The notes: generated by a model not told the origin, from the sequence alone. A DNA stretch of 64,000 nt from Salipiger bermudensis (GCF_020171625.1 NZ_JAIUZY010000004.1:248001-312000); one strand, 5' to 3'; counted from the stretch's first letter, positions 8,069-17,512 are shown. Made by a program: numbers and translations.

Positions 8069-10581
8069 CCTGGTTTCGCGACCTTGGCGTGCGGATCCGC
8101 CTGTCCGCCGCGCTCGCCGTGATGTTCGCGCTCATGCTGCTGGTCAGCGTGGTCGGACTGCGGGTGCTCGATCGCACCGAGATCTGGATGAACGTGCTGC
8201 ACCGCGACACGCTGACCGAGGTCGCAGCCGCGATGGACTTGTCCCGCGATGCCTCCGAACTTGCGACCTCGGCGCCGTTCCTGTTCGCGCTCTTCGCGCC
8301 CTACCAGCTGGAGCAGGAAGTCTCCGCGGTCATGGCCAACCTCGACCGCGTGCGGCAGTCCTCGGCCAACGATCCCGCGCTGGAGCTGCCGCTGGCGCGC
8401 CTGGGTCTTGCCATCGAGGATCTCGCCCAGGCGCTGCTGCCGCAAAGCGCCCGTCAGGCGAAGCTGAAGGCCATCGACCGGGCGCTGGTCCGCCTGAATG
8501 CCCGAAGCCGGCGGATGGCACAGGATGACCTCCTGCCGCTGGAGACCCGGCAGGACTGGGGCGCGCTGCAGCAGCTCACGGCGGTCGCCCTCGGCGCGGC
8601 GCGGGCGGAGGAATTGATCGAGCTGGGCGGCTTCGCGCGCGATTTCCGAAACCAGAGCGCACGCCTCGACGCCACGCTGCGAAACGCACCGCGCGAGACG
8701 TTCGACGAGATCTCCGAGGTCGTGACCCGCGGGCCCGGGCTCTTCGTGCTCAAGCACGGCGATCTGGCGGTGCGGCTCGATGCGGAGAATGCCCTGTTTC
8801 GCATCCGGCAGGAAACCCGGCGGGTCAGCGCCTTCGCCGAGACCAAGGTGGCGCAGGCCGAGGACCGGCTGTCCCGCGCCCGGGCCGAGACGTCGAACAC
8901 GCTGGCCTTCGCGCGCAACGCGTTTCTCGCGATGATCGTCGCCAGTCTCGTGGTGGCGGTGACCTCCTCGCTCTACGTGTCACGGCACGTGGCGCGAAAT
9001 CTCGAGCGCATCTCCGGCGCGATGCGGCGGCTGGCCTCGGGGAACCTGCGCGTCGACCTGCCCGATCCACCGACGTCACGCGACGAGATCGGCCAGCTCT
9101 TCGCGGCGTTCGGCGTCTTCCGGGACAATGCCCGCAAGCTCGACCGCCGCACGGCGCAGATGCGCCATCAGAACGCGCTGTTCTCGCGGGTGTTCCAGAA
9201 CATCAAGGACGGCGTCGCGGTCGAGGCGGCGGACGGTCGCATCATCGCCGAGAACGAGAAGCTGCGGCGCCTGCTGCGCCTGCCGCCCGATCTCGAGGCG
9301 CCATCGGACCGCATGAGCGCGCTGATCGCGGCCTCCCCCTTCCGTCAGGGCGCCGGCGGAGACGAGCGCGGCGGCTTCGAGGAATACGGTGATTCCGATG
9401 GCAACGTGATCGAGATCCACAGATCCCCCCTGCCCGACGGCGGTCAGGTCTGGCTGGTGTCCGAGACCACCGAACGCAAGCGCATGGAGGCACGCCTCGA
9501 GGCCATCCGCCGGGTCGAGGCCCTGGGCAAGGTTTCGGGCGAAGTGGCCCATGATTTCGGCAACATCCTCTCGAGCATTTCGGGTAACCTGCACCTTCTC
9601 GAGCAGGCCGACGCCGAGCGCCGGCGCGACCTGCACGAACGACTCGGCGCGGCGGTCGATCTGGGCACCTCCCTGACCGAGCGGCTTCTGGCCTTCGCCC
9701 GCAAGCAGCATCTGGCGCCGCAGGTCACCGATGTTTCCGAACTCGTGACCGGTATGGCGGATCTTCTCGAGATTGCCATCCCGGAGCAGGTCTCGCTGTT
9801 CGTGGACGTGCCCGACAGCCCGGCGACCTGTCTGGTCGATCCCGGCCAGCTGGAAAGCGCCATCCTCAACCTGTGCATCAATGCCGGGCAGGCCATCGTC
9901 GCGACGGGGGCCGAGGCGGGGCGGATCGTGGTGTCGGTCAACGCCCGCGACATGATCGAGGTGGCGGTGCGCGACACCGGCTGCGGCATGTCCGAAGACG
10001 TGCTGCGCCACGCCACCGATCCGTTCTTCACACGGCGCCCCGATGGCAGCGGCACCGGCTTGGGGCTGTCGATGGTGGACGGCTTCGTGCATCAATCCGG
10101 CGGGCGGCTCGAGATCGAGACGGCCACCGAAGCCCCGGCCCGTGGCACGACGGTGACCCTGTTCTTCCCGCGGCAGGCATCTGCCGAGGCGCCCGCCTCG
10201 CCCGGCACGCCGAGCACCGTGCTGGTCATCGACGACGATCCGGCAGCCCTCGCGCGCTCCTGCCGGTTTCTGGAAGATCTGGGCGCAAAGGTCATTCGCG
10301 CCGGCTCCTACGCGCAGGGGCTCGAGGCCTTGAACCGGATCGAGCATCTCGACCTGATGCTGACCGATCTCTGGCTGGACGACGGCTTCAGCGGGCGGGA
10401 TCTGATCGAGCGGGCCCGCGACCTCTTCCCCACCTGTCGCTTCGCGCTGATGTCCACCCGCCGCGCACCGCCGGACTTGCCCCGGGATGTGGTGTTCATT
10501 GCAAAGCCGGTCACCGAAGAGCCCTTGCGCGACATCTATTCTGCCGGTCTTCGGAAGGCTCCTGAGTCAGATTTGCGGTGA
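8065..10581 (+). CDS. Hybrid sensor histidine kinase with C-terminal receiver
   Basis: An 838-residue membrane kinase. Membrane segments at about 13-33 and 286-304 bracket a roughly 250-residue, mainly helical periplasmic sensor, reminiscent of TorS-like sensors. A HAMP linker (about 304-357), a PAS-like segment (about 368-470), a HisKA dimer helix with His496 in GEVAHDFGNIL, and an ATPase domain (Asn606, DTGCGM at 637-642, GSGTGLGLS at 661-669) follow. The terminal receiver carries Asp768. There is no Hpt domain, so a separate phosphotransfer step or direct transfer to the adjacent regulator is expected. The signal is unknown. Confidence 0.9.
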   Translation: MTWFRDLGVRIRLSAALAVMFALMLLVSVVGLRVLDRTEIWMNVLHRDTLTEVAAAMDLSRDASELATSAPFLFALFAPYQLEQEVSAVMANLDRVRQSSANDPALELPLARLGLAIEDLAQALLPQSARQAKLKAIDRALVRLNARSRRMAQDDLLPLETRQDWGALQQLTAVALGAARAEELIELGGFARDFRNQSARLDATLRNAPRETFDEISEVVTRGPGLFVLKHGDLAVRLDAENALFRIRQETRRVSAFAETKVAQAEDRLSRARAETSNTLAFARNAFLAMIVASLVVAVTSSLYVSRHVARNLERISGAMRRLASGNLRVDLPDPPTSRDEIGQLFAAFGVFRDNARKLDRRTAQMRHQNALFSRVFQNIKDGVAVEAADGRIIAENEKLRRLLRLPPDLEAPSDRMSALIAASPFRQGAGGDERGGFEEYGDSDGNVIEIHRSPLPDGGQVWLVSETTERKRMEARLEAIRRVEALGKVSGEVAHDFGNILSSISGNLHLLEQADAERRRDLHERLGAAVDLGTSLTERLLAFARKQHLAPQVTDVSELVTGMADLLEIAIPEQVSLFVDVPDSPATCLVDPGQLESAILNLCINAGQAIVATGAEAGRIVVSVNARDMIEVAVRDTGCGMSEDVLRHATDPFFTRRPDGSGTGLGLSMVDGFVHQSGGRLEIETATEAPARGTTVTLFFPRQASAEAPASPGTPSTVLVIDDDPAALARSCRFLEDLGAKVIRAGSYAQGLEALNRIEHLDLMLTDLWLDDGFSGRDLIERARDLFPTCRFALMSTRRAPPDLPRDVVFIAKPVTEEPLRDIYSAGLRKAPESDLR

Positions 10582-11074
10582 GGGTCGCGCCTGCTGCGTG
10601 CGGGGGCAAAGGACTGAGATGTTTCGATCTCCCCACGGGGATCGAACACCGCGGAACCCGCGAAGCCGCCGCTCCCCACCGCCCCGGCCTGTTCCCCGGA
10701 CTCTCCAGCCTCACGGCGATCCGATAGGCATGAGGGGAAGAGAGCAAAGCCGCACCGGCGCGCTGCGCGTCCGAAGCTCCGCCGCGTGCTTGTCACAGCG
10801 TGCTTTCGGCGAAGACGGTCAGGCGCCGGATGTCTCGAGGGGTCTCGAAGCCATCGCCCCTCCACGTCTCGTGGATCGACTGTATCCGCTTTCCACGGCC
10901 CGGTTCTACCGCTGCAAGACGCGGCTCACCGTCCGATGTTCGCGACCAGATACGATATGTCTCGAAACACAGCGGCACGCAGGGGCTGATTGTTGCACGA
11001 CGGGCCGGAAGGCTCGGCACGGGGGCAGATCGCATCAGCGGAAGATGCCGGATCATAGCCCCGGGAGGGCAATC
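10582..11074. other. Intergenic region between kinase and tRNA-Ser, no gene recognised
   Basis: This stretch lies just past the 3-prime end of tRNA-Ser, a place often used by integrating elements. I see no integrase remnant and no second copy of the tRNA end. Open frames here are Arg/Pro-rich or run into the tRNA itself and are not convincing. No terminator with a clear T-run was found after the kinase gene. Confidence 0.4.
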
Positions 11075-11164
11075 TGGCGGAGGCTCAGGGATTCGAACCC
11101 TGGGGACGCTCTCACGCCCAACGGTTTTCAAGACCGCCGCATTCGACCACTCTGCCAAACCTCC
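11075..11164 (-). tRNA. tRNA-Ser (anticodon UGA)
   Basis: A complete 90-nt class II tRNA including an encoded CCA (11075-11077). The acceptor stem GGAGGTT pairs with AGCCTCC. The D-arm GCAGAGTGGTCGAATGC, the anticodon loop CTTGAAAA giving UGA, a long variable arm and the GGTTCGAATCC T-arm are all visible. The long variable arm and the anticodon identify serine, reading UCA and other UCN codons. Confidence 0.97.
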
Positions 11165-11408
11165 GGTGCCGCAGCTCTAGCCCCGCTCACGCGATTCTGA
11201 AAGCCGCTACGCAAGGGAAAAAGCGCCGATGTGGCATTGCAGGCTTTCCTTGATCCGACCGAGCCGTTACTCTTGCGCCTCAAGGCGGGTGCGCCGCCGG
11301 GCGGTCGTCACAGGCCCCCGGCACCGGCATATCCCGCTCATCGCGGAACCCGGCACAAAGATCCGGGGCGAGCAGGGGATGCGGGACGGGAACACCCGCA
11401 GGACAGGC

Positions 11409-12320
11409 ATGGGGCAGAACATGGGCAGTGCGTTTTCGAAGCGTCGTGAGGCGGCCTGGCGGGCCGCGTGGCTGTTGACCGGCATGGCGGCGCTCGCAGC
11501 CTGCGACAATGCCCAGATGCCCGGCTTTCTCCAATCCAAGGACGGCGCCGGCGGCGAGGCCGTCAGCCGCGCGGCACAAAGCGTCGAGCGCGACATCGAA
11601 GCGCCCGAGGTGTTCCACGCCACCGAGGCCGGCCTGTGGGACGGACGCCCGTCGCTCGGCGGGGTCTGGGTCGCGCACCCCGAGGTCAGCGAACCCGAGC
11701 GCGTCATCATCCGCAACCAGCAGAACGGACAGTTCGTCATCGGCGCGCTGTTCCGCCGCGAACGGCAGTCCCCCGGCCCGCGCCTTCAGGTCTCCTCCGA
11801 CGCCGCCGCGGCGCTCGGGATGCTGGCCGGCGCGCCGACCAATCTCGACGTGATCGCCCTGCGCCGCGAAGAGGCCGGCTCCGACGGCGCCCCTGCCGCG
11901 ATCGCCGCCGGGAGCCCCACCATCGCCGCCGCCTCCGACGTGACCGAGGGCACGCTCGACCCGGCGGCCGCCAGCGCCACCGCGGCGCTCGAGGGCGGCG
12001 CGCCCGCCCCGCAGGTCGCCGCGGCCACGCCGCCTGCGGCCGCCCCTGCCCCGCAACCGGCGCCGGCTGCGAAACCGGCCTCACCCCTCGACAAGCCCTA
12101 TCTCCAGATCGGCATCTTCAGCATCGAGCAGAACGCCGAGAACACCGCCACCGCCATGCGTCAGCAGGGCATGGTGCCCTTGGTGCGCAAGCAGGAAAGC
12201 TCCGGCAAGACCTTCTGGCGCGTCATCGTGGGCCCCGCCCAGTCCGCGGCCGAACGCGCCGAGCTGCTGGCGAAAATCAAGGCCTCCGGCTTCACCGACG
12301 CCTACGCCGTCACCAACTGA
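11409..12320 (+). CDS. SPOR-domain lipoprotein
   Basis: A 303-residue predicted lipoprotein. A basic N-terminus and hydrophobic segment lead to the lipobox ALAAC, after which Cys would be lipidated. A long Ala/Pro-rich linker leads to a C-terminal SPOR domain (about 225-300, beginning LDKPYLQIGIFS) of the kind that binds denuded septal peptidoglycan. The position directly before a D,D-carboxypeptidase supports a role in cell-wall remodelling or division. The start at 11409 has GCAGGACAGGC upstream; ATGs at 11379 or 11424 are alternatives that do not change the lipobox. Confidence 0.8.
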   Translation: MGQNMGSAFSKRREAAWRAAWLLTGMAALAACDNAQMPGFLQSKDGAGGEAVSRAAQSVERDIEAPEVFHATEAGLWDGRPSLGGVWVAHPEVSEPERVIIRNQQNGQFVIGALFRRERQSPGPRLQVSSDAAAALGMLAGAPTNLDVIALRREEAGSDGAPAAIAAGSPTIAAASDVTEGTLDPAAASATAALEGGAPAPQVAAATPPAAAPAPQPAPAAKPASPLDKPYLQIGIFSIEQNAENTATAMRQQGMVPLVRKQESSGKTFWRVIVGPAQSAAERAELLAKIKASGFTDAYAVTN

Positions 12321-12369
12321 TCCGTCCCGGCCCGCGCGGCCCGGGGCGCACAAGGACGAGGACCCGCAC

Positions 12370-13545
12370 ATGATCCCGACCCGTTCCCTGCGCCGCATGA
12401 TGGCCGCCGCCTCCGCGGTGGCCCTGCTGGCCACACAGGCCAGCGCCTTCGACACCAGCGCCCGCGCCGCCTTCGTGCTCGACTACACCACCGGCACCGT
12501 GCTGATGGCCAAGAACGCCGACGAGGCGCTTCCGCCGGCCTCGATGTCGAAGCTGATGACGCTCTACATGGCCTTCGAGGCGGTCCGCGACGGTCGCCTG
12601 ACGCTCGACGAGCGCCTGCCGGTCTCGGAGCACGCCATGTCCTATGGCGGCTCGACCATGTTCCTCAACACCACCGACCGGGTGGCGGTCGAGGATCTGC
12701 TGCGCGGCATCATCGTGCTGTCGGGCAACGACGCCTGCGCGGTGATCGCCGAGGCGCTCTCGCCCAACGGCACCGAGTCCGGCTTTGCCGAGCTGATGAC
12801 CCGCCGTGCCCAGCAACTCGGCATGAGCAACTCGACCTTCGAGAATGCCAGCGGCTGGCCTGCGCCGAACCACCGCATGTCGGTGCGCGACCTGTCGCTG
12901 CTGGCGACCCGGATCATCGAGGACTTTCCGGAGTTCTACCCGATCTTCTCCGAGCGCCGGTTCGAGTTCGACGGCCGCGCGCCGTCGAACGTCAACAACC
13001 GCAACCCGCTCCTGCGCCTCGACATCGGCGCCGACGGGCTCAAGACCGGCCACACCCAAGAGGCCGGCTACGGCCTGGTAGGCTCGGCCGAGCAGGACGG
13101 GCGCCGGGTGATCTTCACCATCAGCGGGCTCGACAGCGAGCGCGCCCGCGCCGAGGAGGCGGAATCGATCGTCAACTGGGCGTTCCGGCAGTTCGCCGAG
13201 CGCACCCTCGTCGAGCAGGGCACCGCGGTCGCGCAGGCCGATGTCTGGCTCGGCGCCGAGGACAGCGTCGGGCTGGTCGCCAAGGAGGACGTCACGCTGC
13301 TGGTGCCGGTGACCCCGGGCACCATGCTCGAGGCCGAGGTGGTCTATACCGGCCCGCTCCGGGCGCCGATCAGCGCCGGGCAGCAGCTGGCCGAGCTGAT
13401 CATCCGCCCCGAGGGCCTGCCTGAGCACCGCGTGCCGCTCTTCGCCGAGAAGGCGGTGGCCGGCGGCGGCTTCGGCCAGCGCATGATGGTGGTCAGCCAG
13501 GCGCTCCTCACCCGCCTCAACGACAGCTCCGGGGAGGCGATGTGA
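12370..13545 (+). CDS. dacC: D-alanyl-D-alanine carboxypeptidase (PBP5/6 family)
   Basis: A 391-residue periplasmic serine peptidase that trims the terminal D-Ala from peptidoglycan pentapeptides. A signal peptide ends near TQASA (residue 26). The three catalytic motifs are present: SMSK with nucleophile Ser58 and Lys61, SGN at 118-120, and KTG at 225-227. A C-terminal PBP5-type beta domain and a likely amphipathic tail for membrane anchoring follow. It overlaps tmk by 4 bp (GTGA), giving a SPOR-dac-tmk-holB operon. The symbol is by family; dacA or dacF would serve equally well. Confidence 0.9.
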   Translation: MIPTRSLRRMMAAASAVALLATQASAFDTSARAAFVLDYTTGTVLMAKNADEALPPASMSKLMTLYMAFEAVRDGRLTLDERLPVSEHAMSYGGSTMFLNTTDRVAVEDLLRGIIVLSGNDACAVIAEALSPNGTESGFAELMTRRAQQLGMSNSTFENASGWPAPNHRMSVRDLSLLATRIIEDFPEFYPIFSERRFEFDGRAPSNVNNRNPLLRLDIGADGLKTGHTQEAGYGLVGSAEQDGRRVIFTISGLDSERARAEEAESIVNWAFRQFAERTLVEQGTAVAQADVWLGAEDSVGLVAKEDVTLLVPVTPGTMLEAEVVYTGPLRAPISAGQQLAELIIRPEGLPEHRVPLFAEKAVAGGGFGQRMMVVSQALLTRLNDSSGEAM

Positions 13546-14168
13546 CCGGCGGCACGGGGCTGTTCATCAGCTTCGAAGGCATCGACGGCTCCGGCAAGTC
13601 GACGCAGGCGCGGCTGCTGGCCGAGCATCTGCGCGGCACCGGTCGCGAGGTCGTCCTGACCCGCGAGCCCGGCGGCTCGCCCGGCGCCGAGGAGATCCGC
13701 GCACTGGTGCTGCAGGGCGACCCCGAGCGCTGGTCGGCAGAGACCGAGCTGCTGCTCTTCACCGCCGCCCGCCGCGACCATCTCGAGCGGACCATCCGCC
13801 CGGCGCTGGCGCGCGGGGCCACGGTGATCTGCGACCGCTTCGCCGATTCCACCCGAATGTATCAGGGCCTGTCGCGCGGCAACCTGCGCGGCAAGGTCGA
13901 CACGCTGCACGCCCTGATGATCGGGGTGGAGCCCGACCTCACCCTGCTGATCGACATGGACCCGGCGGCGGCTCTTTCGCGCGCCAAGTCCCGCGCCACC
14001 GCCGAGGAGCGGTTCGAGGATTTCGGCCTGCCGCTGCAGCAGAAGATGCGCGCGGGCTTTCTGGCGCTGGCCGCCGAGTTCGCCGACCGCTTCCGCATCG
14101 TCGACGGCAACCGCGACCCCGAGGCGGTGGCGCAGGACGTGCAGGCCACGCTCGAGGCGCGGCCATGA
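13542..14168 (+). CDS. tmk: Thymidylate kinase
   Basis: A 208-residue dTMP kinase making dTDP for DNA synthesis. The P-loop GIDGSGKS spans residues 13-20, followed by the REPGGSPGAE loop and the DRFADST motif that holds the nucleotide and magnesium. Translation begins at a GTG that overlaps the dacC stop (GTGA), with GGGGAGG just upstream. The gene is coupled to holB downstream by an ATGA overlap, the usual tmk-holB order in alphaproteobacteria. Confidence 0.95.
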   Translation: MTGGTGLFISFEGIDGSGKSTQARLLAEHLRGTGREVVLTREPGGSPGAEEIRALVLQGDPERWSAETELLLFTAARRDHLERTIRPALARGATVICDRFADSTRMYQGLSRGNLRGKVDTLHALMIGVEPDLTLLIDMDPAAALSRAKSRATAEERFEDFGLPLQQKMRAGFLALAAEFADRFRIVDGNRDPEAVAQDVQATLEARP

Positions 14169-15283
14169 GCGAGACCGAGATCCCCCAGCCCGACCGGGTC
14201 GAGGGCGCCCCCCACCCGCGCGAGACCGTGCGGCTCTTCGGGCAGGACAAGGCCGAGCAGGATTTCCTCACCGCCTTCACCACCGGACGGCTGCATCATG
14301 GCTGGCTGCTGACCGGGCCGAAGGGCCTCGGGAAGGCGACGCTGGCCTGGCGCATCGCCCGCTTCCTGCTGGCCACGCCCGAGCCCGGAGACGACGGCCT
14401 CTTCGGCGCGCCTGCGGTGCCCGAAACGCTCGACATCGGCGCCGATCACCCGGTGATGCGCCGCACGCTGGCGTTGTCGGAGCCGGGCCTGTTCCTGCTG
14501 CGCCGCGCCTGGGACGACAAGGCCAAGCGGCTCAAGACCCAGCTGACGGTGGACGAGGTGCGCAAGCTCAAGGGCTTCTTCACCCTGTCCTCCGCCGAGG
14601 GCGGGCGCCGGGTGGTGATCGTCGACAGCATGGACGAGCTCAACACCAGCGCCGCCAACGCCATCCTCAAGCTGCTCGAGGAGCCGCCGTCGCGCACCAC
14701 GCTGCTGATGGTGGCGCACCAGCCCTCGCGGCTCTTGCCGACGATCCGCTCGCGCTGCCGCGAACTGCGGCTGGCGCCGCTCGACACCGAGGACATGGCC
14801 CGTGCGCTCGGACAGGCCGGGGCCGAGACCGCCGCCACCGATGCGCAGGCGCTGGCGGCGCTGTCCTCGGGCTCGGTGGGCGCGGCGATGCGCTTGCTCA
14901 ACCATGACGGCCTGAAGCTCTACGCCGATCTGGTGCACACCGTCGGCACCCTGCCCCGGCTCGACCGCCCGCGCGCCATCGCGCTCGGCGACAGCACGGC
15001 GGGCAAGGCCAACGAGGCACGGCTCGACCTGACGCTCACGCTGATGGACACGCTGCTCGCCCGGCTGGCCCGCACCGGCGTCACCGGCACGCCCCCCACC
15101 CCGGAGGCCGCGCCCGGCGAAGCCGCCATGCTGGCGCGCCTGTCGCCCGACCCGGCCACCGGCCGCGCCTGGGCGCAACTGGCGCAGGAGGCCGGCGACC
15201 GGGCCCGCCACGCGCGCGCGGTCAATGTCGACCCGGCCGCCCTCGTGCTCGACCTGATCCTGCAACTCCACAAGGTCGCCTGA
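14165..15283 (+). CDS. holB: DNA polymerase III delta-prime subunit
   Basis: A 372-residue clamp-loader subunit. It has an AAA+ fold with a P-loop-like GPKGLGKAT at 51-59, the VIVDSMDELN Walker B region, and the sensor segment containing SRC that is conserved in delta-prime proteins. No four-cysteine zinc module is visible, as is often the case in this class. It is the last gene of its operon; the usual partner tatD is not beside it. An inverted-repeat element with a T-run lies about 50 bp past the stop. Confidence 0.92.
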   Translation: MSETEIPQPDRVEGAPHPRETVRLFGQDKAEQDFLTAFTTGRLHHGWLLTGPKGLGKATLAWRIARFLLATPEPGDDGLFGAPAVPETLDIGADHPVMRRTLALSEPGLFLLRRAWDDKAKRLKTQLTVDEVRKLKGFFTLSSAEGGRRVVIVDSMDELNTSAANAILKLLEEPPSRTTLLMVAHQPSRLLPTIRSRCRELRLAPLDTEDMARALGQAGAETAATDAQALAALSSGSVGAAMRLLNHDGLKLYADLVHTVGTLPRLDRPRAIALGDSTAGKANEARLDLTLTLMDTLLARLARTGVTGTPPTPEAAPGEAAMLARLSPDPATGRAWAQLAQEAGDRARHARAVNVDPAALVLDLILQLHKVA

Positions 15284-15318
15284 CCGCCCCATCCCGACAC
15301 CGCGGGAGCGTCCCTGCC

Positions 15319-15548
15319 GGACGCCTCCGGCGGGAGTATTTTTGACGAAGAGAAGCCAGAAGCGCCGCGCCCCTGGCTTCTTTGGTTCAAAAATACCTCG
15401 GGGGTGAATTGGCCGAAGGCCAAGAGGGGGCAGAGCCCCTGCGCCCCTCTGGCAGGCGCGCTTCCGGGTTTTTCCTAGAAGTGCACCTCCGGCGCAGCTC
15501 GAGGGCGCACCTCTGGTTCTTCCTTATGGGCGCACCTCTGGTGCGACA
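15319..15548 (+). repeat. Rhodobacterales-type intergenic repeat, copy R1
   Basis: The left part (15330-15402) is a long imperfect palindrome. One arm contains GGGAGTATTTTTGACGAAGA and the other CTTCTTTGGTTCAAAAATAC, with a GC-rich loop. CTCCGGCGGGAG followed by TATTTTTG can act as an intrinsic terminator for holB. The right part carries GGTGAATTGGC, a GGGGGCAGAGCCCC hairpin and TGCACCTCCGG words shared with copies R2 and R3. It resembles repeats seen many times in Roseobacter-group genomes; mobility is not shown. Confidence 0.75.
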
Positions 15549-15656
15549 CCCAACAGCACCCCGCCCAACCGCTTTGGCTTCCACGCCCCACAACGGCGGC
15601 AGCGATGCCCCACCAGCCCCCTTTCCTCCCCCGTCGATCCGCGCCATAAGGCTCTC

Positions 15657-16415
15657 ATGCTCAAGACCCGCATCATTCCCTGTCTCGATGTCGCCGATGG
15701 CCGCGTGGTCAAGGGCGTCAATTTCGTCGACCTGCGCGATGCCGGCGACCCGGTCGACGCCGCCCGCGCCTATGACGCCGCCGGCGCCGACGAGATCACC
15801 TTCCTCGACATCCACGCCACGCATGAAAATCGCGGCACGATGTTCGACGTGGTGACCCGCACCGCCGAGCAATGCTTCATCCCGCTGACCGTGGGCGGCG
15901 GCGTTCGCACGGTGGCCGATGTGCGCAACCTGCTGCTCGCGGGGGCCGACAAGGTCAGCTTCAACTCGGCGGCGGTGGCCAACCCCGACGTGGTGGCCGA
16001 GGCCGCGGATCATTTCGGCTCGCAATGCATCGTGGTGGCGATCGACGCCAAGACCGTGGAGCCGGGCCGCTGGGAGATCTTCACCCATGGCGGTCGCAAG
16101 CCCACCGGCATCGACGCGGTGGATTTCGCGCGCAAGATGGCCGCGAAGGGCGCCGGTGAGATCCTGCTCACCTCGATGGACCGGGACGGCACCCGGGCGG
16201 GCTTCAACCTGCCCCTGACCCGCGCGATCTCCGACGCCGTGGACATCCCCGTCATCGCCTCCGGCGGCGTGGGCACGCTCGACCATCTTGTTGAAGGCGT
16301 GACCGAGGGCCATGCATCCGCCGTGCTCGCCGCCTCGATCTTCCATTTCGGCGAGTTCACCATCGCAGAGGCCAAGGCCCACATGGCGCAGGCCGGCATC
16401 CCGGTGAGGTTCTGA
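15657..16415 (+). CDS. hisF: Imidazole glycerol phosphate synthase, cyclase subunit
   Basis: A 252-residue TIM barrel that uses PRFAR and ammonia from HisH to make imidazole glycerol phosphate and AICAR in histidine synthesis. The N-terminus [15 protein letters not shown] contains catalytic Asp11. The second acidic residue lies in the LTSMDRDG strand, and the C-terminal phosphate site includes IASGGVG. It overlaps hisE by one base (TGATG). The other his genes are not adjacent here. Confidence 0.96.
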   Translation: MLKTRIIPCLDVADGRVVKGVNFVDLRDAGDPVDAARAYDAAGADEITFLDIHATHENRGTMFDVVTRTAEQCFIPLTVGGGVRTVADVRNLLLAGADKVSFNSAAVANPDVVAEAADHFGSQCIVVAIDAKTVEPGRWEIFTHGGRKPTGIDAVDFARKMAAKGAGEILLTSMDRDGTRAGFNLPLTRAISDAVDIPVIASGGVGTLDHLVEGVTEGHASAVLAASIFHFGEFTIAEAKAHMAQAGIPVRF

Positions 16416-16726
16416 TGACGCTGGAAGAGCTCGAAACCGTCGTCGCCGCGCGCGCATCCGCCTCGCCCGACGACAGCTGGACCGCCAAGCTGCTCGCGAA
16501 GGGGCCGGAAAAATGCGCCGAGAAGTTCGGTGAGGAAGCGGTTGAAGCCATCATCGAAGCGGTCAAGGGCGACCGCGAGAAGCTGGCCTCCGAGGCAGCC
16601 GACGTGCTGTTCCACTTCCTCGTGATGCTCAAGGCGCGCGACCTGCCGCTTTCGGCGGTCATGGACGAACTCGCGCGCCGGCAGGGACAGTCCGGCATCG
16701 CAGAGAAAGCCTCGCGCAAGGGCTGA
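16415..16726 (+). CDS. hisE: Phosphoribosyl-ATP pyrophosphatase
   Basis: A 103-residue all-alpha MazG-like hydrolase that converts phosphoribosyl-ATP to phosphoribosyl-AMP, the second step of histidine synthesis. The metal-binding [10 protein letters not shown] helix and the following [14 protein letters not shown] helix are characteristic. It is translationally coupled to hisF. A separate HisI (cyclohydrolase) must be elsewhere, since this protein is the stand-alone HisE form. Confidence 0.94.
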   Translation: MTLEELETVVAARASASPDDSWTAKLLAKGPEKCAEKFGEEAVEAIIEAVKGDREKLASEAADVLFHFLVMLKARDLPLSAVMDELARRQGQSGIAEKASRKG

Positions 16727-16743
16727 GGCCGTGTCCTCGCCCG

Positions 16744-16982
16744 GCAGGACCGGGGCACTGGCCCCTGTCGTTTCGGAAGTGCGCCTCTAGGAAGGAAGGC
16801 GGCGGCGCTGCCCCCTGTCGCACCCGAGGTGCGCTCTTGAGAAAGAAGGAGGGGGCGCTGCCCCCTCTTGGCGCTGTGCGCCAATTCACCCCCGAGGTAT
16901 TTTTGAACCAAAGAAGCCAAGGGCGCCGCGCCCCTGCTTCTCTTCGTCAAAAATACTCCCGCCGGAGGCGTCCGACAGGTTC
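16744..16982 (-). repeat. Rhodobacterales-type intergenic repeat, copy R2 (inverted)
   Basis: Reverse complement of R1, including the palindromic core (16898-16966) and the TGCGC / GGTGAATTGG / GGGGGCAGCGCC words. It lies between the convergent hisE and CoA-binding genes. R1 and R2 therefore bracket hisF-hisE in inverted orientation about 1.4 kb apart. TATTTTTGAACC on the plus strand, and its counterpart on the minus strand, could stop transcription from both sides. Confidence 0.75.
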
Positions 16983-17044
16983 CGCCATCGAGGCGTCGGG
17001 GAGGCGCGCCGAGGCGAGGATCCACACGCGTGCCGCAGCGCCAG

Positions 17045-17512
17045 TCACAGTTTCGAGGAGATCACACCGGTGTTGAAGCCGCCCATGCGCAGCTCGCCAT
17101 GCAGGCGCTGGTATTCGATCTTGGGGCAGCGGTTCATCACCACGTCGACTCCTCTCGCCTCTGCCATAGCGGCCGCTTCCGCGTGTTCGACGCCGATCTG
17201 CATCCACACGGTCCGGAGCCCCGGCAGATGGGCCAGCGCGGCCTCGACGATGCCCGGCACCGCCTCGGAGCGACGGAAGATGTCGACCATGTCGACCTCG
17301 GCCGGAAGCTCCTCGATCGCCCCGCGCACCTCCTCGCCGAACAGCATCGCGCCCGCATGGCCGGGATTGACGCCGATCACCCGGTAGCCGCGCAGGCTCA
17401 GGTAACGCGCCACGTAATAGCTCGGCCGAACGGGGTTCAGCGATACGCCCACCACCGCGATCACCTTGGTGCGGTCGAGAACCGATTTCAGAAACGCGTC
17501 GGAATAGGTCAT
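17045..17512 (-). CDS. CoA-binding domain protein (YccU type)
   Basis: A 155-residue single-domain protein with the Rossmann-like CoA-binding fold found in succinyl-CoA synthetase alpha subunits. The N-terminal KVIAVVGVSLNPVRPSYYVA stretch with a Gly/Ser-rich nucleotide loop and the C-terminal MNRCPKIEYQRL segment are typical of YccU. The precise role is unknown; binding of CoA or an acyl-CoA is expected. It lies downstream of the molybdenum dehydrogenase gene but behind a terminator, so it is probably expressed separately. Confidence 0.85.
   Translation of the reverse strand: MTYSDAFLKSVLDRTKVIAVVGVSLNPVRPSYYVARYLSLRGYRVIGVNPGHAGAMLFGEEVRGAIEELPAEVDMVDIFRRSEAVPGIVEAALAHLPGLRTVWMQIGVEHAEAAAMAEARGVDVVMNRCPKIEYQRLHGELRMGGFNTGVISSKL

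Noticed and set aside
10793-11158. Open frame starting MAEWSNAAVLKT across the tRNA-Ser gene
   Set aside because: This is a typical chance frame from the tRNA sequence itself and not a protein gene.
10582-11164. Integration site or genomic island end at tRNA-Ser
   Set aside because: No duplicated tRNA end, integrase or composition change was seen; the neighbouring genes look like core genes.
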